A DNA stretch of 60,147 bases, from IMG/VR virus record IMGVR_UViG_3300043433_000128, positions 1 to 60,147 of that record, one strand, 5' to 3'. Below, in pieces: positions 45,795 to 52,842 of the stretch. The notes under the pieces are model-generated. The model had not been told where the DNA came from and made no database searches. It was given only the letters and a program-made list of their open reading frames with translations. Each line of letters starts with the position of its first letter. Position 1 is the stretch's first letter. Made by a program: the position numbers and the translations under genes. The DNA comes from a virus.

Positions 45795-46103
45795 TTAATC
45801 ATTTAAAGAAAGACGGTCAAGTTGTTTCTTTAAACTTTTTATTTTTTCAAGTTTCTCTTCAGAATTTGGAATGTAATCTACTCCCCAATCTTCGATAACT
45901 TTTATTTGGTGTTTGCTCTTTGAATTACCGAAAGATAATCCAATATCAACGCAAAGTTCGTTAATGAACCTTAATTTTGCGGTTGAATCTTCAAAATCAT
46001 AAACAGTTGTCGATTCAAAAGATTCTCCAGCTGAATTAATATTGTCATCAACAACAGTTTTTATAACACCATTATCTGCTAGTGTTATTTTAACTGTTTG
46101 CAT
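45795..46103 (-). CDS. Small hypothetical protein
   Basis: The 102-residue acidic protein begins MQTVKITLADNGVIKTVVDD, with N-terminal beta strands and a C-terminal helix (EEKLEKIKSLKKQLDRLSLND) likely to form a coiled coil. No family is recognised. Its start overlaps the upstream gene by 14 bases. Confidence 0.6.
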   Translation of the reverse strand: MQTVKITLADNGVIKTVVDDNINSAGESFESTTVYDFEDSTAKLRFINELCVDIGLSFGNSKSKHQIKVIEDWGVDYIPNSEEKLEKIKSLKKQLDRLSLND

Positions 46104-46482
46104 TTGTTCTAGATTTTAATGAGTTAGACGCGTCTTTCATTAATTTTCTAGCTGCTTTTTTATCTTCTTTACGAGTTGCTTTATTCTTAATAGATAAACC
46201 AAAGAATGCCTCTTCAAGCATTGCAATTTCAGCGTCATTATAACCAATAGATGCCCATGTTTTTTTCAAATCATTTGCTTTAGTTTGTAAAGCATTTTCA
46301 GTTGCATCTAAATTTCTTTTAACGTTAGCTTCATGAGCTTCGTTTCCTGCTTCTCGCATCTTGTTATACCAAGCCTGTCCTGGTTCAGAAAATCTTCCAA
46401 ACATGTTTTTGATTTTCAAATAACCGATTGCTCTAAATTGAGCTCTTCTTTGTCTTCTAGACTGTGTCGTTGTTTTTGCCAT
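46090..46482 (-). CDS. Small basic protein
   Basis: The 130-residue protein is strongly basic, starting MAKTTTQSRRQRRAQFRAIG and ending in a Lys/Arg-rich helix (KATRKEDKKAARKLMKDASN). The middle (TKANDLKKTWASIGYNDAEI) is helical. The composition suggests nucleic-acid contact or DNA packing in the head, but no family is recognised. It overlaps both neighbours, consistent with coupled translation. Confidence 0.6.
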   Translation of the reverse strand: MAKTTTQSRRQRRAQFRAIGYLKIKNMFGRFSEPGQAWYNKMREAGNEAHEANVKRNLDATENALQTKANDLKKTWASIGYNDAEIAMLEEAFFGLSIKNKATRKEDKKAARKLMKDASNSLKSRTNANS

Positions 46483-47059
46483 TATAGTAATTGTTAATAA
46501 AAATTGTTACTTCTTGTGTTAAATATTCTTGTAGTTTATTTATCTCAATTTGTGAGACTGCCACCTTGGCAATTGTACTAATTAAATTCTCTTTGTCCTC
46601 ATCTGCGTTTTCAATTAACATATCGAATATTTGTTTATTTGGTATGTTTAAATTAATCGTCGTTTGGAAGGGTTCCATGTTTTTCTTAGATAGTTTAGCA
46701 ACTAACTCTTCTAATGGAGATTTTTCTGGTTCAGTTTGAACTTCTTTTACAGCCTTTTTTACTGGTTTCTGTTCTGTTTTAATTCCGGCTGAAATTTCAT
46801 TTAATGATTGTGCTCCGGGAAAAGGTAACTCATCACCAACTACTTTTTCTAAGAATTCATCAATAACGTCATTAAAGATCTGAGATCCATCTGTAAAATA
46901 TGTAAATTTTGAATCGCTCTCTTTTACTTCAACTACTTTTCCAAAGTAATCTCCTTTTTTCCATTGATATTTTATAACAGTGTCTTTCACTAATTCCATT
47001 GTTTGCGTTTTTTGATAATTATATTCTTTTTTCGAAAATTGTTTCTTAATCCAATTCAT
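46457..47059 (-). CDS. Hypothetical protein with SH3-like N-terminal segment
   Basis: About 200 residues. After a basic start (MNWIKKQFSKKEYNYQK) there is a small beta segment (VIKYQWKKGDYFGKVVEVKE) like an SH3 barrel, a Lys/Pro/Glu-rich linker (KTEQKPVKKAVKEVQTEPEK), and a C-terminal helical part rich in Ile and Asn. Three in-frame ATGs exist (47080, 47074, 47059); I use the last because it gives the smallest overlap with the upstream gene, but this is uncertain. Function unknown. Confidence 0.58.
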   Translation of the reverse strand: MNWIKKQFSKKEYNYQKTQTMELVKDTVIKYQWKKGDYFGKVVEVKESDSKFTYFTDGSQIFNDVIDEFLEKVVGDELPFPGAQSLNEISAGIKTEQKPVKKAVKEVQTEPEKSPLEELVAKLSKKNMEPFQTTINLNIPNKQIFDMLIENADEDKENLISTIAKVAVSQIEINKLQEYLTQEVTIFINNYYNGKNNDTV

Positions 47060-47261
47060 AGAACTCCGGATCATTTTCATTTCTATTATAGTATTTAGTT
47101 TCGAATTCCTCTATATAATCAATTCCTTCACTATTTCCCATCATTGCATCGACATTTTTAATATATCGAATATAGAAAGAATTGCTGCCATATTCTTTTA
47201 AATATGTTATAAGAACCTCCGGTTCTGGTATTATTTTTTTATTAAAACTCATTCCATGCAA
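47046..47261 (-). CDS. Small hypothetical acidic protein
   Basis: The 71-residue protein overlaps the end of the dCMP deaminase gene by 20 bases and overlaps the start of the next gene. It is rich in Glu, Tyr and Asn (GIDYIEEFETKYYNRNENDP). No motif is recognised. Confidence 0.55.
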   Translation of the reverse strand: MHGMSFNKKIIPEPEVLITYLKEYGSNSFYIRYIKNVDAMMGNSEGIDYIEEFETKYYNRNENDPEFYELD

Positions 47262-47757
47262 TTACGTGTTCAACATCTATTCCTGCCGTTTTAAGTAACT
47301 CGACGCCGCTCATATCTCTATAATCTTCTGTGTAATATACTTTCTTAATACCGGATTGTATGATTAATTTTGCACAATCAAAACAAGGACATGTTGTTGT
47401 ATACAAATCAGCTCCTTCACAACTCATTGTTGATTTTGCAACTTTCATAATTGCGTTTGATTCAGCATGTAGAACTTCACGTTTAGTTACTTGTCGATGT
47501 GCGCAACCTGATTCAGTATCAGATATTGTCCATCCATTTTCTTCTAGTAATTCTGCTTGTTCTGGAAAGTCCCATCCTGTTTTTTCAACACATTCACATG
47601 CATTATCGAATCCATGTGGAGTTCCATTGTAACCAAATGAGATTACTTGTTTATCTTTAACAATAACACAACCCACTTTTCTACGCTCGGCATAGCTAAG
47701 CTTGGCGAACTGATATGCAACTTGCATATAAATTATTTCTGTCGGTATTTTAGGCAT
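47242..47757 (-). CDS. cd: dCMP deaminase
   Basis: It converts dCMP to dUMP, feeding dTMP synthesis during phage DNA replication. The zinc site is plain: H97-A-E99 in EVLHAESNAIMK and P124-C125-F-D-C128 in TTCPCFDCAKLI. The N-terminal part has YAERRKVGCVIVKD and a GYNGTPHGF loop, as in the T4 Cd family, and an extra cysteine cluster (DNACECVEK) that may bind a second zinc. At 171 aa it is slightly shorter than T4 Cd (193). It follows a strong palindromic terminator. Confidence 0.93.
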   Translation of the reverse strand: MPKIPTEIIYMQVAYQFAKLSYAERRKVGCVIVKDKQVISFGYNGTPHGFDNACECVEKTGWDFPEQAELLEENGWTISDTESGCAHRQVTKREVLHAESNAIMKVAKSTMSCEGADLYTTTCPCFDCAKLIIQSGIKKVYYTEDYRDMSGVELLKTAGIDVEHVIAWNEF

Positions 47758-47800
47758 AAAAAAAGTCTATATATGTTGTATTATATATAGACTTTTTATT
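47758..47800 (-). terminator. Palindromic terminator with embedded promoter-like sequence
   Basis: AAAAAGTCTATATAT and ATATATAGACTTTTT form a long, A+T-rich inverted repeat between the acidic protein gene and the dCMP deaminase gene. The T-run fits termination. The stem also contains TATATAAT just upstream of the deaminase ATG, so it might serve both functions. Confidence 0.65.
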
Positions 47801-47816
47801 TAGTTTAATCGGGAGT

Positions 47817-48296
47817 TTATTCAACGTCGTCCGCGTCAACAGCGTCCTTCATTTCTTTTATCTCATTTATTTTCTTAGCAAATGCTTCAGACATTTTATT
47901 TAAACATGCTTCATAAGCTTCTGTTTCCATGTCAGCTTTCATTTCTTTAAGAGTATTTGCTGCTAATCCAGCAACTAGTGATGCATTTTCAGCCATGTAA
48001 GTTTCTACAGTGTGCTCATCATGTGCATCTTCTTCCCAAACTTTAGCTTCAGATTTTAATGCTTCATAGCATTCTTTTAACATTTCAGAAACTGGTTTAA
48101 CGACTTCTTTAGCGCCATCATCAGTACCTAAATTAGCTTCTCCAGCCTCGTCAACACCTTGAATTTCTTCAGCTTCCTCTTCAGTCTCTTCTTTAGTTTT
48201 AACTTCCGGAGTTCCTTCAATAGATACTTCTGCTTCTATTTCCTCAGCTCTGTCCATTTCTGAAACAAAGTCTTCGAATTTTTTAATACTTGCCAT
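47817..48296 (-). CDS. Acidic protein with capsid-targeting-like N-terminus
   Basis: The 159 residues are highly acidic (EEAEEIQGVDEAGEANLGTD) and mostly helical, like T4 head-core or internal proteins. The N-terminus MASIKKFEDFVSEMDRAEE resembles the T4 capsid-targeting sequence, with a possible prohead-protease cut after FVSE. A late-type promoter lies at 48324-48340. No family is recognised. A prohead core role is inferred. Confidence 0.65.
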   Translation of the reverse strand: MASIKKFEDFVSEMDRAEEIEAEVSIEGTPEVKTKEETEEEAEEIQGVDEAGEANLGTDDGAKEVVKPVSEMLKECYEALKSEAKVWEEDAHDEHTVETYMAENASLVAGLAANTLKEMKADMETEAYEACLNKMSEAFAKKINEIKEMKDAVDADDVE

Positions 48297-48323
48297 AATT
48301 TAATATTTTTTTATAGATTGTTA

Positions 48324-48340
48324 TAGATTTTATATATCTT
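48324..48340 (-). promoter_or_regulatory. Putative late promoter
   Basis: The minus strand reads AAGATATATAAAATCTA, 28 bases before the ATG at 48296. Confidence 0.5.
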
Positions 48341-48647
48341 ATTTTTTCAAGTAATTAAAACTATCTGATAAAAAGTAATCTCGTATACCAAGATAGTGAA
48401 TTAATATAAAGAATATAGAACCTCCCGGTAGCAGAAATATAGTCGCCAGTCCGAGAGTTTTGCTAATATTTTTAAGCTGTGAAACTACATGTTTTCCCTC
48501 TTCTTTTGTCAACTTTCTTTTTTCAATAAGAGCTGAAGTTATAAGTTTAGACATGTCTTTTGTCTCAATACCCTCTTTTTTGAGAGCATCTATAAATAAA
48601 CTGACATCTTTTTTAATTTTGTCAAGTTCAATCGTTTTTTGTTTCAC
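48339..48647 (-). CDS. Small membrane protein with LETM1-like helix
   Basis: The 102 residues have a charged helical N-terminal half (DKIKKDVSLFIDALKKEGIE) and a hydrophobic segment near 66-87 (GLATIFLLPGGSIFFILIHY). The LxKxLGL-to-LLPGG layout is like the short LETM1-type proteins of bacteria, though this is from memory. One membrane segment is expected. A role in lysis or membrane binding is possible but unproven. Confidence 0.55.
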   Translation of the reverse strand: MKQKTIELDKIKKDVSLFIDALKKEGIETKDMSKLITSALIEKRKLTKEEGKHVVSQLKNISKTLGLATIFLLPGGSIFFILIHYLGIRDYFLSDSFNYLKK

Positions 48648-48663
48648 AGAATATTCTATATTT

Positions 48664-49581
48664 TTAGCTATATATTAAGGTAAAATCCTTTTCGTATTTT
48701 TGTAGGGCCAATTCTTTTGCTTTAGCTTCTATTTCAATATCAAGTTCCATTCCATAAGTTTCGATGTACTCATATAAGTAATCTGCATGTGCTCTGATAA
48801 TAGCACTAGAATCTTCATGTAATTTCTTTGCACTTGAATAGTGGCATAGCTGTCGAATGCCTTCGGGCCATGTTGAAGCGGCTAGTCGAAGAGCATCTTC
48901 TTCTGGCATCGGATCTTCATAACATCTATGGTGATGGTAATCGAATGTGATTGGTGTTCCTATTGCCTCATAAATTCGATATAAATCCGATACTGAATAC
49001 TGTGCAGGTTTATCATCATTCTCGACAACCAATCTTGACCGTGCTGATGTAGATAACAATTTAAAGTTATCGATAAATCTCTGTATTGCAGCTTCTTTGT
49101 CACCATAAGATCCACCAACATGAATATTCATTGAATAATATTGATTAGCAGGAAGCCCCATTGTGTCCATGATAAATGCATGCTGGTCTAATTCTTTGAT
49201 TGTTGTATCTACTGTTTTTTGAGTTGGACTTGGTAAAACACAGAACTGACCTGGATGGAATCCAACTCGCTGACCATATTTTTGAACAAGAGAGCCGGCG
49301 CCTTTAAGTAAATTTTCGATTATTGACCAATTTGGTAAATCAGTAAGTTCATATTCAGACATCCATGGAAACATACTTGAAGACATTCGATACACTTTAA
49401 CTCCGTTCTTATTATTCCATTTAATAATTTCAATCATGTCTCGAACGTTTGCTTCTGCAAGTTCACCAGCATATTTGATTCCTCGAGCATCAAATGTTTT
49501 CTTAATCATCGAGCGGCCAATTTTTATGCCAGCTTTGTCTAGTGTTAGATTGATACAACAGTATCCGTAATTTACATTCAT
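48664..49581 (-). CDS. uvsE: UV-damage endonuclease UvsE (UVDE family)
   Basis: This TIM-barrel metal endonuclease nicks 5' of UV photoproducts. It has family motifs: GYCCINLTL at the N-terminus, VGFHPGQ (106-112), NIHVGG (152-157), ENDD (187-190) and DYHHHRC (214-220), which supply the metal-binding His, Glu and Asp residues. Its 305 residues are near the usual bacterial length of about 300. T4 uses the unrelated DenV glycosylase for the same task. It lies between small unknown genes and is probably expressed with the accessory block. Confidence 0.93.
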   Translation of the reverse strand: MNVNYGYCCINLTLDKAGIKIGRSMIKKTFDARGIKYAGELAEANVRDMIEIIKWNNKNGVKVYRMSSSMFPWMSEYELTDLPNWSIIENLLKGAGSLVQKYGQRVGFHPGQFCVLPSPTQKTVDTTIKELDQHAFIMDTMGLPANQYYSMNIHVGGSYGDKEAAIQRFIDNFKLLSTSARSRLVVENDDKPAQYSVSDLYRIYEAIGTPITFDYHHHRCYEDPMPEEDALRLAASTWPEGIRQLCHYSSAKKLHEDSSAIIRAHADYLYEYIETYGMELDIEIEAKAKELALQKYEKDFTLIYS

Positions 49582-49605
49582 ATATTTTATATTAGATAAC
49601 TTAAA

Positions 49606-49917
49606 TTAGTTTAGAACTGGCATTCCAACATTGTACATCAGTTGTGCAAAGAATTTAAAACCTTTGTATGAAATTCCATCTGCACTTCCAATAGCTCTCA
49701 TCAAATCATTATTTACGAATGCTTGTACAAATCCACCACCTGGATAACCAATATCCCATTTAGTACAAAGTATTGAAGTACCTATATTAATGATGTGGGC
49801 TTTTTCATCTTCAGTTAAATTTGCTAAAGTTAACCATCCGATAGTACTACCTGCATTTTCATCAAAATATCTCGTTACTAATTCTTTTATTACTTGTATT
49901 TTTTCAAAAGTTTCCAT
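49606..49917 (-). CDS. Hypothetical protein
   Basis: The 103 residues begin METFEKIQVIKELVTRYFDE and end YKGFKFFAQLMYNVGMPVLN. A helical N-terminus is followed by a GTSILCTKWDIGYPGGGFVQ loop. No family is recognised. It follows 49922-50194 after four bases and is probably co-transcribed. Confidence 0.62.
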   Translation of the reverse strand: METFEKIQVIKELVTRYFDENAGSTIGWLTLANLTEDEKAHIINIGTSILCTKWDIGYPGGGFVQAFVNNDLMRAIGSADGISYKGFKFFAQLMYNVGMPVLN

Positions 49918-49921
49918 ATGA

Positions 49922-50194
49922 TTATTGATTTAAAGTTTCTAATTTAGGGTAACGATTACAGATATCGAAGATTCTGATAATTTTTGATGCTAATTCTGTT
50001 GTTAATTTTAGGGCTTCAATTTGAAGATCTGCATATAAATATCCATCAAATAAACCGTAAAGTTTGTTTTGAATATTGAAAGATGCTTCATCTTCGATTT
50101 CTTCTGAGTACGATACTTCTTTAATTAAAGAAAGAATTTCGAATCGAGTTTCATCATTCATATTTTCGTGTCTGTCAAAATTTGTGTAAGTCAT
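49922..50194 (-). CDS. Small acidic hypothetical protein
   Basis: The 90-residue, mostly helical and acidic protein (RFEILSLIKEVSYSEEIEDE) has no recognised motif. It starts a unit after the terminator at 50231-50259 and is preceded by copy B of the shared promoter-like element. Confidence 0.62.
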   Translation of the reverse strand: MTYTNFDRHENMNDETRFEILSLIKEVSYSEEIEDEASFNIQNKLYGLFDGYLYADLQIEALKLTTELASKIIRIFDICNRYPKLETLNQ

Positions 50195-50204
50195 AATTCG
50201 TTTG

Positions 50205-50228
50205 TTTTAATTTGATATGTAAATATAA
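50205..50228 (-). promoter_or_regulatory. Shared intergenic element, copy B (promoter-like)
   Basis: Minus-strand TTATATTTACATAT followed by CAAATTAAAA, 10 bases before the ATG at 50194. It matches copies A and C. Confidence 0.5.
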
Positions 50229-50230
50229 TC

Positions 50231-50259
50231 AAAAAACCCGACATAAAAAAATGTCGGGT
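50231..50259 (-). terminator. Rho-independent terminator after the small membrane protein gene
   Basis: On the minus strand ACCCGACAT pairs with ATGTCGGGT around TTTTTT and is followed by TTTTT. Confidence 0.92.
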
Positions 50260-50274
50260 GAATTATTTTCAAAA

Positions 50275-50288
50275 AGTTATTAACAATT
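50275..50288 (-). repeat. TTGTTAATAACTTT element, copy B
   Basis: Minus-strand TTGTTAATAACTTT directly follows the stop codon of the small membrane protein gene and precedes the terminator and copy B of the promoter-like element. Confidence 0.55.
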
Positions 50289-50632
50289 TACTTCCAAAAA
50301 ATTTGGATGCATACAAGTACTAAGGATATTATTAATGAAACGACCGTTTTTGTAGTTAGAGGTTCTCCCATTATGATGTAGGTTAATATTGAAAAGGCAA
50401 CCATTCCTGTCGCAAATCCTAAAAACCTACCGGGCCATATCTCTCCTCCATAATATTCAGCAACTAATCGAGTTGCAACAATAAACATATAAGATATTGT
50501 GCTTCCTCCTATCAGTGCAACTATGATTGGATTCTTTTTAAACCATGGCCATACGAATTGACCATTAGTTTGAAACCATATCATCGATTGTCCTAATAAA
50601 AATAATAGGATTCCATATATTAGACTCTTCAT
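50288..50632 (-). CDS. Small integral membrane protein, four predicted helices
   Basis: The 114 residues contain about four hydrophobic segments (MKSLIYGILLFLLGQSMIWF; PIIVALIGGSTISYMFIVAT; FLGFATGMVAFSILTYIIMG; VVSLIISLVLVCIQIFW). A GEPLT segment precedes the last helix, like small multidrug-resistance/EamA-type transporters, though I would not assign a substrate. It is coupled to rnhB by TAATG. It might be a holin-like protein, but four helices with this pattern fit a small transporter better. Confidence 0.65.
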   Translation of the reverse strand: MKSLIYGILLFLLGQSMIWFQTNGQFVWPWFKKNPIIVALIGGSTISYMFIVATRLVAEYYGGEIWPGRFLGFATGMVAFSILTYIIMGEPLTTKTVVSLIISLVLVCIQIFWK

Positions 50633-51264
50633 TAGAATAATGAGGTGGTCTCGGTTAAAAGGTGTGATATAAAACTAGGTCTATGAGATTCACTAGGACC
50701 CATTTCTTTAATTGCTTTAATATGTTGTGCTGTTCCATATCCTTTGTTTGAATTCCAGCCATATCCCGGAGTTTCAATGTCCAAATCTTTCATCATAGCA
50801 TCCCTTTCGGTTTTTGCTAAGATACTTGCAGCAGCAATTGAGATATATTTATTGTCTCCACCTACTATTGTATCAAATGGCATACCTTCAAATCCATGAA
50901 ATTGATCTCCATCGACTAATATAAAATCAAATTTGAATTTGGATTGGACATTTTCTAGACAACGCTGCATTCCGATTAAGGTGGCTTTAAGAATATTTGT
51001 TGATTCTATTTCATCTGGATAGATGTGTTCGATATGGTACGCTAGTGCATTCTCCTCAACAATTTTTCTAGCATCTTTTCTTTGCTGTTCATTAAGTAAT
51101 TTAGAATCTTTAATTAGTGGATTCTCAAATCCAAATGGCATAATACATGCTGCGACTGTAACAGGTCCTGCAAGAGCTCCGCGACCTGCTTCATCAAGCC
51201 CAATTTCTATAACTGATTCGTCACCAGAATATGATGACTTTAATAATATTTGTCTAGTTTCCAT
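50632..51264 (-). CDS. rnhB: Ribonuclease HII
   Basis: It removes RNA primers and misincorporated ribonucleotides from DNA. The catalytic DEAGRG is at residues 24-29, followed by LAGPVTVAAC, SKLLNEQQRK (54-63), LVDGDQF (D118) and AAASILAKTERD (144-155), all RNase HII hallmarks. At 210 aa it is full length. T4 uses a different nuclease (Rnh, a FEN-type enzyme), so this is another substitution in a T4-like background. Confidence 0.94.
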   Translation of the reverse strand: METRQILLKSSYSGDESVIEIGLDEAGRGALAGPVTVAACIMPFGFENPLIKDSKLLNEQQRKDARKIVEENALAYHIEHIYPDEIESTNILKATLIGMQRCLENVQSKFKFDFILVDGDQFHGFEGMPFDTIVGGDNKYISIAAASILAKTERDAMMKDLDIETPGYGWNSNKGYGTAQHIKAIKEMGPSESHRPSFISHLLTETTSLF

Positions 51265-51311
51265 CTATATATTTTTATACATATTATATAGATGGATTCT
51301 AGATTGTTTCT

Positions 51312-52022
51312 TTATTTTTCAGGATTATCAATTCTCCATTTGTCGTAACGATCTACAACTTCTTGAAGTATTTTAGCTCTAACAATATCTTTATTTCCGA
51401 AGATATGTTCTCCAACACCATTTACGCCTTTCATTAATTGCATAAATCCAGGTAATCCAGCATGTGCTTTAGGTATATCATATTGACTAACGTCTCCAGT
51501 TACTAGAACTTTAGAACTTTTACCCATTCTTGTTGTGAATAACATTAATTGCTTGAATGTTGCATTTTGAGCCTCATCTAAAATCATGAAGGCATCATCA
51601 AAAGTATCTCCTCGCATGAAAGCAAGTGGTTTGAATTCTATTAAACCATAATGAATAAGGCTTTCGATTAATTCATCACCTGCAATTTTCTTAAAGTTAG
51701 AAATATAAGATTGCATGTATGGATCAATTTTATCGGCAATATCTCCTGGTAAGAATCCTAGTTTTTCTCCAGATTCTTGGATTGGTTTACATAAAATAAT
51801 CTTCTTGACCTTTTTTTCAGCAAGTAACAATAAGGATGTGTAGCATGCAGTAAATGTTTTTGAGGTTCCGGCCGGGCCGGAACAAAATGTGATTTGATTC
51901 TTAAGAATCTGTTGGACGTATTCTCTTTGATTGTCTCGTAAATTAACATGTTTGATATTGTCTTCTTTAACTGACATTCGTTTAACACTAGGTGTTGGTT
52001 CTGAATTAGTCTTTTTCTGCAT
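51312..52022 (-). CDS. phoH: PhoH-like ATPase
   Basis: This is a P-loop ATPase of the PhoH family, common in marine T4-like phages, and thought to act as an RNA-linked helicase or nuclease partner. Walker A GPAGTSKT is at residues 49-56 and Walker B LDEAQNAT at 148-155; LVTGDVSQYDIPK near 190 is also typical. The 236-residue length fits phage PhoH. It is flanked by UVR-like small proteins and RNase HII. Confidence 0.9.
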   Translation of the reverse strand: MQKKTNSEPTPSVKRMSVKEDNIKHVNLRDNQREYVQQILKNQITFCSGPAGTSKTFTACYTSLLLLAEKKVKKIILCKPIQESGEKLGFLPGDIADKIDPYMQSYISNFKKIAGDELIESLIHYGLIEFKPLAFMRGDTFDDAFMILDEAQNATFKQLMLFTTRMGKSSKVLVTGDVSQYDIPKAHAGLPGFMQLMKGVNGVGEHIFGNKDIVRAKILQEVVDRYDKWRIDNPEK

Positions 52023-52036
52023 AAATTGAGATATAT

Positions 52037-52294
52037 TTAGTCGCCCGCCATTATGACAAGGTCTTTCAATTTCTTAAGTGTTTCGCATTTTTCGTATTCT
52101 TCGAGCGCAACAAAATACTCGATTAGGACATCAATGAATTTACTTCTTTGTCCGATTCCATGTGGAATATCGATTGTACTTTTACCATCTTGGTATACAA
52201 CAAACCTATTAACGGTTTTTGTAAAGTTGCGGGTAATTATGTAGTAGCTGGATCTCATCAGAGAGTCTCTTTCCTCTCCTGTTATATTTTCCAT
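52037..52294 (-). CDS. Small protein with UVR-like C-terminal helix (paralogue 1)
   Basis: The 85 residues end in FVALEEYEKCETLKKLKDLV, a variant of the UVR motif (two antiparallel helices in UvrB/UvrC and some chaperone-associated proteins). Two other proteins in this block share the same ending (52585-52842 and 53927-54220). The N-terminal parts differ, with a strand-rich KTVNRFVVYQDGKSTIDI here. UVR domains bind partner proteins, so it may be an adaptor. It lies directly after phoH's upstream hairpin leader. Confidence 0.6.
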   Translation of the reverse strand: MENITGEERDSLMRSSYYIITRNFTKTVNRFVVYQDGKSTIDIPHGIGQRSKFIDVLIEYFVALEEYEKCETLKKLKDLVIMAGD

Positions 52295-52312
52295 CTTTTA
52301 ATATTGTTTTTA

Positions 52313-52340
52313 TTAGAAGCCACTTAAAGTAGCAATCTAA
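52313..52340 (-). other. Hairpin in the leader of the 52037-52294 gene
   Basis: On the minus strand TTAGATTGCTAC and GTGGCTTCTAA can pair around TTTAA with a two-base internal mismatch and a bulge. It has no T-run, so it is not a classical terminator. It may be an RNA-processing or stability element. Confidence 0.35.
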
Positions 52341-52381
52341 TGTATATATTTAGATGGCAATGTATTTGTCAATCTCCGGGT

Positions 52382-52402
52382 GAAAAATGGTACTATACCA
52401 TT
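52382..52402 (-). terminator. Weak terminator after the bS21 gene
   Basis: On the minus strand AATGGTA pairs with TACCATT around a three-base loop and is followed by TTTT. It lies 10 bases after the bS21 stop. Confidence 0.5.
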
Positions 52403-52411
52403 ATATTATAG

Positions 52412-52594
52412 TTATTCGTCCTGGAATGATTGTCTATATTTTGCCTTGCTTTTTTCTGATCTTTTAGTGACAGAAGGTTTTACATATTCCTCTCTTTCCC
52501 TAAGTTCTTTAAGCTGTTTGGTGGCAAAAGTTTTGTGCTTTAAAGTTTTAAGCGCCTTTTCTATATTTTGATTATCTACTTTAATTATAAGCAT
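52412..52594 (-). CDS. rpsU: Ribosomal protein bS21
   Basis: The 60 residues read like a Bacteroidota bS21: MLIIKVDNQNIEKALKTLK at the start, then ELREREEYVKPSVTKRSEKS and KAKYRQSF. The start is the ATG at 52594, because a TTG-type extension upstream (to 52630) lies in the previous gene and is not bS21-like. Tyr53 falls near the position of the Tyr reported to touch the anti-Shine-Dalgarno in Flavobacterium ribosomes. Phage-encoded bS21 is known from other phages. It could replace the host bS21 and change initiation. Its leader has no Shine-Dalgarno sequence. Confidence 0.88.
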   Translation of the reverse strand: MLIIKVDNQNIEKALKTLKHKTFATKQLKELREREEYVKPSVTKRSEKSKAKYRQSFQDE

Positions 52595-52842
52595 GAAAGT
52601 TTGTCTATTATTTTTTTGAGTTCTTTGCACTTTTCATATTCTTCTCTTTCTTTAAAGAAATTCAGTACATTTTGAACACCTTCTATTTTATCTTCAACTG
52701 GAGCGTTATGATTTAATGCTCCCATCTTGTCTTTGATTATAGAACTATATATTAGTTCCATCATATCTTCTCTTGAAGATTCATGTAACTTTTTAATGAA
52801 TTTTGTTTCGTTGTTTTCGTACTCGTCTAAATCATCCATCAC
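52585..52842 (-). CDS. Small protein with UVR-like C-terminal helix (paralogue 2)
   Basis: The 85 residues start with an acidic helix (MMDDLDEYENNETKFIKKLH) and end FFKEREEYEKCKELKKIIDK. The C-terminal EEYEKC helix is shared with 52037-52294 and 53927-54220. It overlaps dnaJ by ATGA at its start and the bS21 ATG at its end, so all three are likely translated together. UVR-like helices act in protein binding, so partnership with the DnaJ homologue or ribosome is possible but unproven. Confidence 0.65.
   Translation of the reverse strand: MMDDLDEYENNETKFIKKLHESSREDMMELIYSSIIKDKMGALNHNAPVEDKIEGVQNVLNFFKEREEYEKCKELKKIIDKLSCL

Noticed and set aside
52594-52630. Longer start (52630) for bS21
   Set aside because: The extra 12 residues are not bS21-like and lie in the coding region of the previous gene.
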